From Thermodesulfobacteriota bacterium (lineage in GTDB: Bacteria; Desulfobacterota_D; UBA1144; Nemesobacterales; UBA2774): a stretch of DNA of 64,000 nucleotides. The stretch spans positions 143,737 through 207,736 of the forward strand of contig DAOKYU010000006.1 of the NCBI GenBank assembly GCA_035325995.1. The letters run 5' to 3'. Positions 8,320 through 16,508 of this stretch are shown here, piece by piece (the stretch's first letter is position 1; each line of letters starts with the position of its first letter). A program made the translations under genes and the position numbers. The notes below the pieces were generated by a model that had not been told where the DNA came from, did no database searches, and saw only the letters and a list, made by a program, of their open reading frames with translations.

Positions 8320-8850
8320 TCAATACTCCTCCGGATCCAGCTTGAGCGCCTCGTTGAACCTGTTCACCATGTTGTAAAGCGCCGCGACCATCGTTATCTC
8401 AACGATCTGCGATTCGCTGAAATGCTTCTTCAGCTCGGTGAACACGTCCTCGGGGATGTCCCCCGGGTTAAGCGTGAGAGCCTCGGCGTACCGGAGCGCG
8501 GCCTTCTCGCCGGGGCCGATGCCCGCGGCCGCCGGGGCGTCCATCTCCGCTATCTCTTCGGGCGTGAAGCCCATCTTCGCGCTTATCTGCTCGTGCGCGT
8601 GGCAGCAATATGCCGAGCGATTCAGCTTCGAGACGCGGAGGATTATCTTCTCCTTGAGCTTCGCGTCCACCTCGTCCGGGGCCTGAACGGCCGCGACGAA
8701 CGGCCCTATCGCGGCCAGTATCGACGGCTTGTGCGCAAGCGCCTTGTAGATGTTCGTAACCTTCCCCCTCTTCAGCCTCATCCGCTCGAAAGCCTCTTTC
8801 ACCACGGGATTATCCGAGGTCTCTTCCTCTATGTACCGCACTCTTGCCAT
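8320..8850 (-). CDS. Carboxymuconolactone decarboxylase / AhpD-like protein
   Basis: 176 residues with an all-helical CMD fold. The active region reads YCCHAHEQ, the usual place of the Cys-x2-Cys-x3-His redox motif. Here two cysteines are adjacent and a CxxH spacing survives, so an AhpD-type peroxidase-adaptor role is possible but the classic CxxC is not present. The C-terminal half (EITMVAALYNMVNRF) is typical of the family. A strong AGGAGGGGGTGA site precedes the ATG. The cupin gene upstream on the same strand is 96 bases away and might be co-transcribed. Confident on family, weak on reaction. Confidence 0.87.
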   Translation of the reverse strand: MARVRYIEEETSDNPVVKEAFERMRLKRGKVTNIYKALAHKPSILAAIGPFVAAVQAPDEVDAKLKEKIILRVSKLNRSAYCCHAHEQISAKMGFTPEEIAEMDAPAAAGIGPGEKAALRYAEALTLNPGDIPEDVFTELKKHFSESQIVEITMVAALYNMVNRFNEALKLDPEEY

Positions 8851-8946
8851 GTCTCACCCCCTCCTGGTCTCTATGCCTTGAATTTAATTATCCATACAAA
8901 GGCGGGCAAGGCTTAACATTAGTGTTAAGCCCCTATGCAAGCCGGG

Positions 8947-9270
8947 TTAATCCCTCGGTGAGCCCCTTAGCAGCGCGATGAAGACGAGCTTTTCGTCCTG
9001 AGCGCTGACTGAATGCTTCTCGCCCTGCTCGTATTTAACGCACGAGTTTACACCGAGCTCCTTTACGCTGCTCTCACCGTCGGTGAATAGCCCTTTGCCC
9101 TCTAGGATGATTATATACACGGGCGACGACGGCGCGCTGTGCTCCTTTATGCTCTGGCCCGGCAGCAGGCTGAACCTTATCAGCCTCGTGTCCCTGTCGG
9201 CGAGTATCGTCTCCGCGACGGGATGCTCCTCTTTAAATTCCACGTCCCTTAAAAGATCGAAGCTGTTCAA
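8947..9270 (-). CDS. Small cupin-domain protein
   Basis: 107 residues forming one cupin barrel. The first motif region reads PGQSIKEHSAPSSPVYIIILEG and the second VKYEQGEKHSVSAQ. The histidines in KEH and EKH and nearby Glu could hold a metal. The start is TTG, backed by AAGGAGGT six bases upstream; no ATG fits as well. Cupins of this size often act as sensors or store a small ligand; the substrate is not known. It reads towards the AhpD-like gene on the same strand. Confidence 0.82.
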   Translation of the reverse strand: MNSFDLLRDVEFKEEHPVAETILADRDTRLIRFSLLPGQSIKEHSAPSSPVYIIILEGKGLFTDGESSVKELGVNSCVKYEQGEKHSVSAQDEKLVFIALLRGSPRD

Positions 9271-9483
9271 TTCCTGTACCTCCTTGAGTGTGTTCCGAAT
9301 GGGCGGGCGGCCCTTTTCCGTTCTCCTTTCACGAAGAGAACGTCTCTATAACGTATCCCGCCGGGCGGCGCGTATCAACTCCCCCGGCATGCGGCGGGGG
9401 GAATCGGCTCGGAAACCGGCATGTAATCGCCGCAGCCGGGGCCGGCGGGGTCCAGTATTATGTAAGTGCAAGGAGGGCCGAAA

Positions 9484-9900
9484 ATGAGCATGATCGATGC
9501 ACCGCAGCTAACCGGAGACGTTAAACGCGAAATCGCGAGGGACCTCGTCGCTCTCGGCGGGCTCCCGTTCTACCTGCTCGTAGCGGCGAGGGCCGCTATA
9601 GGGCCCTACCCCGCGTTTCTCTCCCAGGTGGTGATCGCCCTGCCCGTCCTGATCCTGCTGGCGAGGCTCGTCCGGGGCTCGAACCTCCACATCGCGAGGG
9701 CCCTTATGCTCGTCGCCTTCACGTCGATATTCTACGAGTCGCCGCAGTTCACCATCTTCGCGGCGCTCGTGTGGGCCGGGATGATATTTTCGCTCGCCGG
9801 GCTGAAAGTCCCGGCTGGAGAAATCATAAGAGGCATAGCCATCGGCGCGGCCAGCGCAGCCGCGGGTTATTTTCTCACGCTGCCGATTGTCCCCGGCTGA
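9484..9900 (+). CDS. Small integral membrane protein, unknown family
   Basis: 138 residues. After a hydrophilic N-terminus (about 1-20) there are four predicted membrane segments (about 25-40, 47-62, 72-100 with a short break, and 105-135). No enzymatic motif is seen. AAGGAGG sits before ATG 9484. It stands alone between the divergent cupin gene and the convergent Cys-rich lipoprotein gene. I do not recognise the family. Confidence 0.72.
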   Translation: MSMIDAPQLTGDVKREIARDLVALGGLPFYLLVAARAAIGPYPAFLSQVVIALPVLILLARLVRGSNLHIARALMLVAFTSIFYESPQFTIFAALVWAGMIFSLAGLKVPAGEIIRGIAIGAASAAAGYFLTLPIVPG

Positions 9901-9959
9901 CCGCCGCCGCACGCCGGCGGCGAGCCGCGAGCCCCGCCTCGCAATATCCGCGGCCGACG

Positions 9960-10598
9960 TCAATCGGAGCACTGCGGAACGAAGCTGAGCGCCGCCCCGC
10001 CGTGATCGCCGGCCGTCGACCATATCGACGAGCAGTTCGCCGTGTCGCACTTCCCGCCGAGCGTCGACTGCTCGTTCCCGCTGAAGAGCCTGCACCTGCA
10101 AATGGCAGTCGGCACGTTCCGCGTAACGCCGAGGCTGTCCGTAATCTCGGCAGTCTCCCCCGTCAGCCTGCATTCGGCGTCCATGCATCCGGCCTGTAGT
10201 CCGTCGGGCTCGCTGCACGTGAGCACGCTGAGGCCGTACTCTTGGCTCAGCACCTCCGAATACGTCGAATACACGACGTCGCCGTCCGGTATGACGTCGC
10301 TGCAGGGGGCGTTGTACGAGCACGACTTGCCCTCGAAGACGTAGCAGTAGCCGCAGCTCCCGTCGTCCGCGTCGCAGCGGCCGCATTCTATCGTGTCGCC
10401 GTCCATGGTGTCGGGGTCGCAACTTGCGGCGATGCAGAGGGCGTATCTCTGGTCGCAGATTTCACCGTTGGCGTCGAGGCAGCGTCTCTCGAAGGCGTCC
10501 CTGCCGCCGCCGGAATCGCAGCCCGAAGCAAAGAACGACAGAGGAACGAGAACTAAAAAAGCGAGAATGTACCTTACCGTGCGGCATGAATCCGCCAT
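9960..10598 (-). CDS. Cysteine-rich lipoprotein
   Basis: 212 residues with a lipoprotein signal peptide ending in the lipobox FASGC (acylated Cys27). The mature part has 18 further cysteines, many in short-spaced pairs (GRCDADDGSCGYC, CDTANC), which suggests a disulfide-bonded extracellular domain like those of small secreted cysteine-rich repeats in Myxococcota and related groups. No catalytic motif is visible. The ATG follows GGGAGGTGACTT. It is transcribed towards the membrane-protein gene at 9484 and away from the gene at 10755. Function unknown. Confidence 0.82.
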   Translation of the reverse strand: MADSCRTVRYILAFLVLVPLSFFASGCDSGGGRDAFERRCLDANGEICDQRYALCIAASCDPDTMDGDTIECGRCDADDGSCGYCYVFEGKSCSYNAPCSDVIPDGDVVYSTYSEVLSQEYGLSVLTCSEPDGLQAGCMDAECRLTGETAEITDSLGVTRNVPTAICRCRLFSGNEQSTLGGKCDTANCSSIWSTAGDHGGAALSFVPQCSD

Positions 10599-10754
10599 AA
10601 GTCACCTCCCACGCATGCCCTTGTTTTGGTGAGCGCGGGGCCTGTTAAACCGAAGAATAATATATTACGAGGGAAATTGGAAGGCGGTGACTTCGTTATC
10701 GGTGTATAATAAACTATAGTTATTGACAGAGTGTCGAGGAAAGGAGGACGACCA

Positions 10755-11024
10755 ATGGTAGATATCGAAAAAGCGCTCTTAAACCCCTCGGCCGTGTTCA
10801 GCGGCCCCGAAGACGTGCTCTCGGCCGAAGGCCTTACGCGTGAGCAGAAGGTGGAGATACTTAAAAGGTGGGAGTACGACGCCAGGGAGCTCGACGTCGC
10901 CACCGAAGAGAACATGCCCGGCTCGAATTCGAGCTGCCTTGACGGCATACTGAAAGCCCTCGACGAGCTCGGATACGACCCGAATCTCGACAAGGAACCG
11001 CCGACAAAACAGGGCGGCTCCTGA
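10755..11024 (+). CDS. Conserved small protein of unknown function
   Basis: 89 residues, hydrophilic, probably cytoplasmic. The core LTREQKVEILKRWEYDAREL followed by a loop and a second helix (ILKALDELGYDP) resembles a small protein common in proteobacteria that is annotated only as hypothetical. ATG 10755 has AAGGAGG eight bases upstream; an earlier in-frame start at 10731 lies before the ribosome site and is rejected. A TATAAT hexamer lies at 10705-10710, without a clear -35 box. Confidence 0.75.
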   Translation: MVDIEKALLNPSAVFSGPEDVLSAEGLTREQKVEILKRWEYDARELDVATEENMPGSNSSCLDGILKALDELGYDPNLDKEPPTKQGGS

Positions 11025-11265
11025 GCCCGCTCCCCCGGGGCTGCCCGCGGCCGGCCGAAAAATACATTTTACCTTTATTTACTTCAATATTCGCACAAAT
11101 TAGGATAGACTTTCTGAGGATGATGCGGCATCGACCCTAAAGAAGGCCGAAAAGCCCGCGGCCGGAAAATAACCCTGAACCAAATCCGTTTATCGCGGTA
11201 CGTACGTATATAGGTACAGAACGCGAGAGCGGAGTTTTTTATTCCGGAGGACGGTCGGCGGGAAA

Positions 11266-12261
11266 ATGATATTTATTGCGGAGCTGCAAACACAGGATTC
11301 GGACATCACGAGCACGTTCATGGCCGCGAAGAAAACGTACGTAGACCCCTTTGCCGAAGACGACCGTGAAGGCATGGCGCAGGCTGCGCTCGATTCTTTC
11401 GAAGAGCAGATAGCCATAATCGACAAAACCGGCAGGATCGTCGCCGTAAACACCGCATGGGAAAGCTTCCCCGACAGGCAGCCCGCGGGCGTCCTCGACA
11501 GGCCCCCCATCGGGACCAACTACCTGGCGCGGCTGAGAAGGCACAACCCCGCAGGGGGCAAGATTTCGACCGTAATCAGGAACATCAAGAGCCTCGTGAG
11601 GGGCGATAAGGGGAAATTCACCGTCGAGATCCCGAGCCACACAGGCAGCAAAAAGAGGTGGCTTCAGCTCTCCGTAACCAGGCTCATAAACGGCGGCGAG
11701 CCGGCGGGCGCCGTCCTTTCCTATTCGGACATCACCGCCAGGAAGCTGGCCGAGCTGGCCGCGCGCAAGCATTCCATGACCGACCAGATGACCGGAATCC
11801 TCAACCGGAGGGCGGGGCTCGAGGCGCTCCGGAAACAGATAAAGCTCTGCGAGCGCCACGGGAGGAGCTTTACCGCGTGCTATATCGACCTCGACAACCT
11901 CAAGCTCGTAAACGACAGCTACGGGCACAAGGAAGGCGACAGGGCGATCACCACCATCGTCAAGCTCATAGGCGGCGTGCTGAGGGAATCGGACGTCATG
12001 TGCAGGCTCGGCGGGGACGAGCTTCTTCTCATGCTTCACGAAACGACGATCGAGGGGAGCGGGACAGTTCTCAAGAGAATCCACTCCGCGGTCGATGCCC
12101 GGAACGCCCGGAGCAAAAAGCCCTACAGCATCGAGTTCAGCTACGGGCTGGCCGAATACACGCCGGGCTGCAAGCGCACCGCCGAGGACCTCGTGGACAT
12201 GGCCGACAGGGACATGTACAGGATGAAGCTCGTCAGAAAAACCGTCGCCCTTTCGAGATAG
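11266..12261 (+). CDS. PAS-GGDEF diguanylate cyclase
   Basis: 331 residues. A PAS-like sensor domain occupies about 40-165 (EEQIAIIDKTGRIVAVNTAW to SYSDITARK), followed by a short linker helix and a GGDEF domain (about 175-325). The active loop is GGDEL rather than GGDEF, preceded five residues earlier by RESD, a canonical RxxD inhibitory site for c-di-GMP. Catalytic acidic and glycine residues are kept, so synthesis of c-di-GMP is likely. The Phe to Leu change is conservative but uncommon. There are no membrane segments, so sensing is cytoplasmic. The ATG is 20 bases after GGAGG, so a later start at 11320 is also possible. Confidence 0.88.
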   Translation: MIFIAELQTQDSDITSTFMAAKKTYVDPFAEDDREGMAQAALDSFEEQIAIIDKTGRIVAVNTAWESFPDRQPAGVLDRPPIGTNYLARLRRHNPAGGKISTVIRNIKSLVRGDKGKFTVEIPSHTGSKKRWLQLSVTRLINGGEPAGAVLSYSDITARKLAELAARKHSMTDQMTGILNRRAGLEALRKQIKLCERHGRSFTACYIDLDNLKLVNDSYGHKEGDRAITTIVKLIGGVLRESDVMCRLGGDELLLMLHETTIEGSGTVLKRIHSAVDARNARSKKPYSIEFSYGLAEYTPGCKRTAEDLVDMADRDMYRMKLVRKTVALSR

Positions 12262-12579
12262 CCCGCCGCTCCTCGGCCGCCCCGGGGCGGCACAGTATTA
12301 TCCCGTCATTACAGCCGGTTACGCCATTTTTATAAAGCCGGCCCCGCCGCAATCCCACATAAGTATATTTATAGATTTCGATAAACCGGCCGTATAATTA
12401 GTGGCTGGAGATGCCGCACGCTTTCCTTCACGCGGCTTCCGAGTACAGCAGCGTCTGTGCCGGCGATTCAACCGTCGAGCCCGGTCGGAAGACAGCCGCA
12501 TCCGACGCACGGAAGGAGATACGCTATCGGCAAACCGGATAATCCAGAGCGGGAGATACATACCCGGGAGAAGGCGCGC
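12262..12579 (+). other. Long leader of the hybrid kinase gene
   Basis: 318 bases without a supported gene. A TATAAT hexamer at 12393-12398 in a locally AT-rich stretch could start a transcript with a leader of about 175 bases. An open frame from GTG 12457 joins the kinase frame, but its residues look non-coding. Confidence 0.35.
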
Positions 12580-15500
12580 ATGCGAGAGGAGGTTTTCCGT
12601 CTCTTCGACGACCTCGTCAACGAGATATACGTGTGCGACGCCGGGAGCAGGCTGCTCCTTTACGCCAACAACACGGCTCTCGAGAACCTCGGCTACAGCC
12701 CCGACGAGGTGAAGGGATTCGCTCCGTCCGATATAAAAAGAGGGCTTTCCCCGGAATATATCGACATGCTGTTTTCGAGGCTGACCGAAAACCCCGAGGG
12801 CACGGTAAGGTTCCCGACGTTTCACCACAGAAAAGACGGCTCGCACTATCCCGTAGAGGTCGAGATGAAGCTCTCGACACTCGCCGGCGACCCGGTCTTC
12901 CTGGTGTCCGCTCTCGACATAACCGGAAAGACCCTCACCGAGGAGCGGCTCAAGAAGACGCTCGAAGACCTGTCCAGGCTCAACAGCCACGAGGCCGTGA
13001 TAAACCTCGTGACCCAGGCGGTCCACAAATCGATCGACCTCGACGAGGTCATCGAAAACGCCGTCGAAGCGCTCTCTCAGAACATGGAGACCGTGGAGAC
13101 CGTCTGCATATACCTCAGGGAAGGCGACGAGGCGGTGATGAAGGCCTACAGGGGATATCCCGAATGGTTTATAAAACGCGTCAGCAAGATCCCGTACCCG
13201 AAGGGGTTCACGTGGAAAACGATGATGGAAGGTAAGATGATCTACGTCCCCGACACGGAGAACGACACCGTAATGGGGCCTGCGGGCAGAGAGCTCGGGA
13301 CCAGGAGCTATCTGTCCATACCGCTTAAGTCCGAAGGGAAATCCGTAGGCGTGATCAATATAAATTCCAGGGAGACGTACGCATTCGGGGCCGGCGAGCT
13401 GAGTGTGTTCGAGATAGTTTCGAGGCAGATAGAGATAGCGATAAACAACGCCAGGTTCACCGAATCGATACTGGAATCGGAAAGGGATCTCGAAGAGAAG
13501 GTCGAGCAGCTATCGAAGAAAGAACAGTACGAGAAGATAATCAACATCGTGACGCAGAGCGTCTACAGCTCCATAGACCCGGCGGAGATCATGGAGAACG
13601 CCGTCAGCGTGATGGGAGAGAATATAGCGTACGTCGACATGGTGCAGATATTCCTTGTCGACGGGGACGATGCGGTGATGCAATCCTACTGGGGACACCC
13701 GGACTGGCTCGCCGAGAAGCTGGCGAAAATCCCCTACCCGAAGGGCCTTACGTGGAGAACCATAATCGAGGACTCGACGTTCGTCGTCCCGGACACGGAC
13801 GAGGACACGGCCATAGGGCCGGCGGGCAGGGCGGCCGGGATAAAAAGCTACGTCTCCATGCCGCTCAGGATGGGAACGAGGACGATAGGATGCATCGGCA
13901 TAAACTCGTTCACCAAAAACGTATTTTTCGAAGACGAGGTGAAACTCCTCGAAATCATCAAAACCCAGATAGAAACGGCCATGCTCAACGCCCGGCACGT
14001 AGAGGCGCTCAAGTATTCCGAGGAGCGCTACCAGACACTGACCGAAGTGTCGCCGCTCGGTATATTCCAGACCGACGCAAAGGGCAAGGTCATATACGTC
14101 AACCAGAGCTTCTGCGACATTACGGGCATGAGCAGAGCCGAGATCTACGGCAGCAGCAGGCCGACGTGGCTGCATCCCGACGACCGGGAAAGCGTATTGC
14201 GGTTATGGAAGGAAACCTCCAGTGCGGGAAAGGAATTCAAATCGGAGTACCGCTACAGGAAGACCGACGGCTCCGCCGTCTGGGCCGCCGTGCAGGCCCA
14301 GCCGCTCAAGAGCGGCGACGGCAGGATAGACGGATACGTCGGCACGGTCTCGGACATAACCGAGCGGAAGCTGTCGGAGGAGAAGATACGCTTTCAGGCC
14401 TCGCTCCTCGACCAGGTGAGGAATACCGTTATAGCGACGGACCTCGACGGCGAGATAATATACTGGAACAAGTTCGCCGAGGAGCTCATACACTGGAAGG
14501 AGGACGAAGTGCTCGGCCGACATATAAGGGAAATATCCCTCCCCCGCCTGGACGACGAAAATGCCTGGGATATCATGAGGCGTCTCAGGACGACCGGACA
14601 TTGGGAAGGCGAGCTGGTTACGAAGAGGAAGGACGGGACGACGTTCCCGACGCACGTAGTAAGCACGGAGATAAAAAACGACAGCGGCGAGGTAATCGGC
14701 TACGTCGGAGTCGGCACGGACATAACCGAAAAGAAGAGCCTCGAAGCGATGCTCCTGCGGACGCAGAGGCTCGAAAGCATAGGCATGCTCGCCGGGGGAA
14801 TAGCGCACGACCTCAACAACATCCTCCAGCCGATACTGATGTCCATAGGCCTTCTTAAATCGGGGAAAAGCGAGGCGGCGAACGAAAGAACACTGGACGT
14901 TCTGGAAGCGAACGCGCGGCGCGGGGCCGACCTCATCCGACAGGTGCTCTCTTTCGCCAGGGGCATACACTCCGAGAAGCAGACCATCATAATGAAATGC
15001 CTCCTGGACGATATCGCGTCGATAATACACGAGACGTTCCAGAAGAATATAGAAGTGTCGCTGAGCTCGCCCCAGGACCTGTGGAATATCTCGGGGAATT
15101 ATACGCAGATGCATCAGGTGGCACTCAACATCTGCCTGAATGCGAGGGACGCCATGCCCGAGGGGGGGCGGCTTTCGCTGACAGCGGAGAACGTGCGCAG
15201 AAAAGGCGGCCCGGACGACAGGATGCACGGGCTCCCGCCCGGGAATTACGTCCTCTTAAAGATAGAAGATACGGGGTGCGGAATCGAGCCGCAGATAATC
15301 GACAAGATATTCGACCCGTTCTTTACGACGAAGGAGCCCGACAAGGGGACCGGGCTCGGCCTTGCGACGGCGTACGGGATAGTGAACGAGCACGGCGGGG
15401 CCATTCACGTCGAGAGCGTGCCCGGGAAGGGAAGCGCGTTTTACGTCTACCTGCCCGCGATCGAGCCTGACGGCAGGGAGTCCGAGGACGCTCGTCCCGA

Positions 15501-15894
15501 GCATGATTCCATCACCGGCAGGGGCGAGACCGTCCTGGTGGTGGACGACGAGAAGGCCATTCTCGACATCACGAGCTCGGTGCTGGAGGAGTTCGGCTAC
15601 GACGTCCTCACGGCGGAGGACGGGAGGAAGGCCCTCGAAATCGTGGACGGCGGGCAGAAGCACATCGACGCCGCCATAGTGGACATGATGATGCCCGTCA
15701 TGAACGGGACCCAGGTCGTGAAGGCTCTGAAGGAGAGGCTCCCCGGTTTGAAGATCATTTCCGTCAGCGGCTACCAGAAGGAGCACGAGCTCATAAGTGT
15801 CGAGGACAACCTCATCGATGCGTTTTTACCGAAGCCTTTCAGCGCCGAGACGCTGCTGAGGACGCTGTCCGGGGTTATGGGAAGGAATGTGTAG
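12580..15894 (+). CDS. Hybrid sensor histidine kinase: PAS-GAF-GAF-PAS-PAS-HisKA-HATPase-REC
   Basis: 1104 residues, soluble. Domains in order: PAS (about 1-125), two GAF domains (about 130-300 and 310-475) that repeat the signature PYPKG-TW-T ... DT-x2-D-x4-GPAGR, two further PAS domains (about 480-600 and 605-725), HisKA with His743 in AGGIAHDLNNILQP, HATPase with N-box NICLNARDAM, G1 EDTGCGI and GTGLGLATAYG, and a C-terminal receiver with phospho-acceptor Asp1035 in AIVDMMMPVMNG. It senses a soluble ligand or redox state and relays phosphate to its own receiver. No separate DNA-binding output is nearby, so the final target is unknown. The start at ATG 12580 is the first within conserved sequence. 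It is paralogous to the kinase at 39172. Confidence 0.92.
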   Translation: MREEVFRLFDDLVNEIYVCDAGSRLLLYANNTALENLGYSPDEVKGFAPSDIKRGLSPEYIDMLFSRLTENPEGTVRFPTFHHRKDGSHYPVEVEMKLSTLAGDPVFLVSALDITGKTLTEERLKKTLEDLSRLNSHEAVINLVTQAVHKSIDLDEVIENAVEALSQNMETVETVCIYLREGDEAVMKAYRGYPEWFIKRVSKIPYPKGFTWKTMMEGKMIYVPDTENDTVMGPAGRELGTRSYLSIPLKSEGKSVGVININSRETYAFGAGELSVFEIVSRQIEIAINNARFTESILESERDLEEKVEQLSKKEQYEKIINIVTQSVYSSIDPAEIMENAVSVMGENIAYVDMVQIFLVDGDDAVMQSYWGHPDWLAEKLAKIPYPKGLTWRTIIEDSTFVVPDTDEDTAIGPAGRAAGIKSYVSMPLRMGTRTIGCIGINSFTKNVFFEDEVKLLEIIKTQIETAMLNARHVEALKYSEERYQTLTEVSPLGIFQTDAKGKVIYVNQSFCDITGMSRAEIYGSSRPTWLHPDDRESVLRLWKETSSAGKEFKSEYRYRKTDGSAVWAAVQAQPLKSGDGRIDGYVGTVSDITERKLSEEKIRFQASLLDQVRNTVIATDLDGEIIYWNKFAEELIHWKEDEVLGRHIREISLPRLDDENAWDIMRRLRTTGHWEGELVTKRKDGTTFPTHVVSTEIKNDSGEVIGYVGVGTDITEKKSLEAMLLRTQRLESIGMLAGGIAHDLNNILQPILMSIGLLKSGKSEAANERTLDVLEANARRGADLIRQVLSFARGIHSEKQTIIMKCLLDDIASIIHETFQKNIEVSLSSPQDLWNISGNYTQMHQVALNICLNARDAMPEGGRLSLTAENVRRKGGPDDRMHGLPPGNYVLLKIEDTGCGIEPQIIDKIFDPFFTTKEPDKGTGLGLATAYGIVNEHGGAIHVESVPGKGSAFYVYLPAIEPDGRESEDARPEHDSITGRGETVLVVDDEKAILDITSSVLEEFGYDVLTAEDGRKALEIVDGGQKHIDAAIVDMMMPVMNGTQVVKALKERLPGLKIISVSGYQKEHELISVEDNLIDAFLPKPFSAETLLRTLSGVMGRNV

Positions 15895-15896
15895 AA

Positions 15897-16508
15897 CACA
15901 GCAAACACCACCAGTTTGTCATTCCCAACGATTTTGAGCGAGCGAGGAGTTGGACGCCGTTCTCTTATCTCGCAGGCGTCTATCTGGTACCGCGTGCGCT
16001 GGAATTCGACGTAGTAGGGTTAGAGATTCAAAGTACCATTCGCACACTACCCACCTTAGAATCGCTGCCTGTTCTATGCAACACATAAATTGCAAGCCGT
16101 GTAAACGGCGCAGCAATACATTCCCGGGCCGTCAAAATTGGCGTTAAGAAAATCGAGTGGATGAGCGTTAAAAATCTGACCAGGGGATGGGGAAGGTGGA
16201 AGATTTAGCGAAGAAACGATGATTTTTAGCGCAATTTTTCCCGGCCCGTGATTTTTGCTACTTTTCATCAAGGAAAAGTAGAAGTCGTTCGCCTTTTTTG
16301 TATTTGTTCTTTTTATTAAAAGACTGGATTCCCGATACAAGCATTCGGGAATGACAACAAAAATATCCCCGCTTCGATATCCAGCGCACGTGGCGGACAC
16401 GTAGTGTCGCATTTCGACGTAGCACCTTGGTTGCCAAATACCACCTGAAGCGCGGCTGGTGATAATGGCAATACGCCGCTACTTCGATTGTCTGCGGGCG
16501 TGGCCCGC
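15897..16508. repeat. Composite intergenic repeat cluster 2
   Basis: 612 bases. It contains, in inverted order relative to cluster 1, the GTCATTCCCAACGATT/GGACGCCGTT module (about 15917-15975), a copy of the 195-base module (16089-16282: ATTGC-GCCG hairpin, GGGCCGTCAAAATT, GCGTTAAGAAAATCGAG, TTTTTCCCGGCCCGTG, ending in the CTACTTTT hairpin), GGATTCCCGATACAAGCATTC with its inverted arm GGGAATGAC (about 16324-16352), the GGACACGTAGTGTC palindrome and the GCGGGC-gtg-GCCCGC hairpin that abuts the 3' end of the PEP carboxylase gene. No gene is supported. Confidence 0.75.

Noticed and set aside
16074..16412. 112-residue minus-strand reading frame in repeat cluster 2
   Set aside because: It is translated repeat DNA; the frame is broken in the other copies of the same unit and there is no ribosome site.
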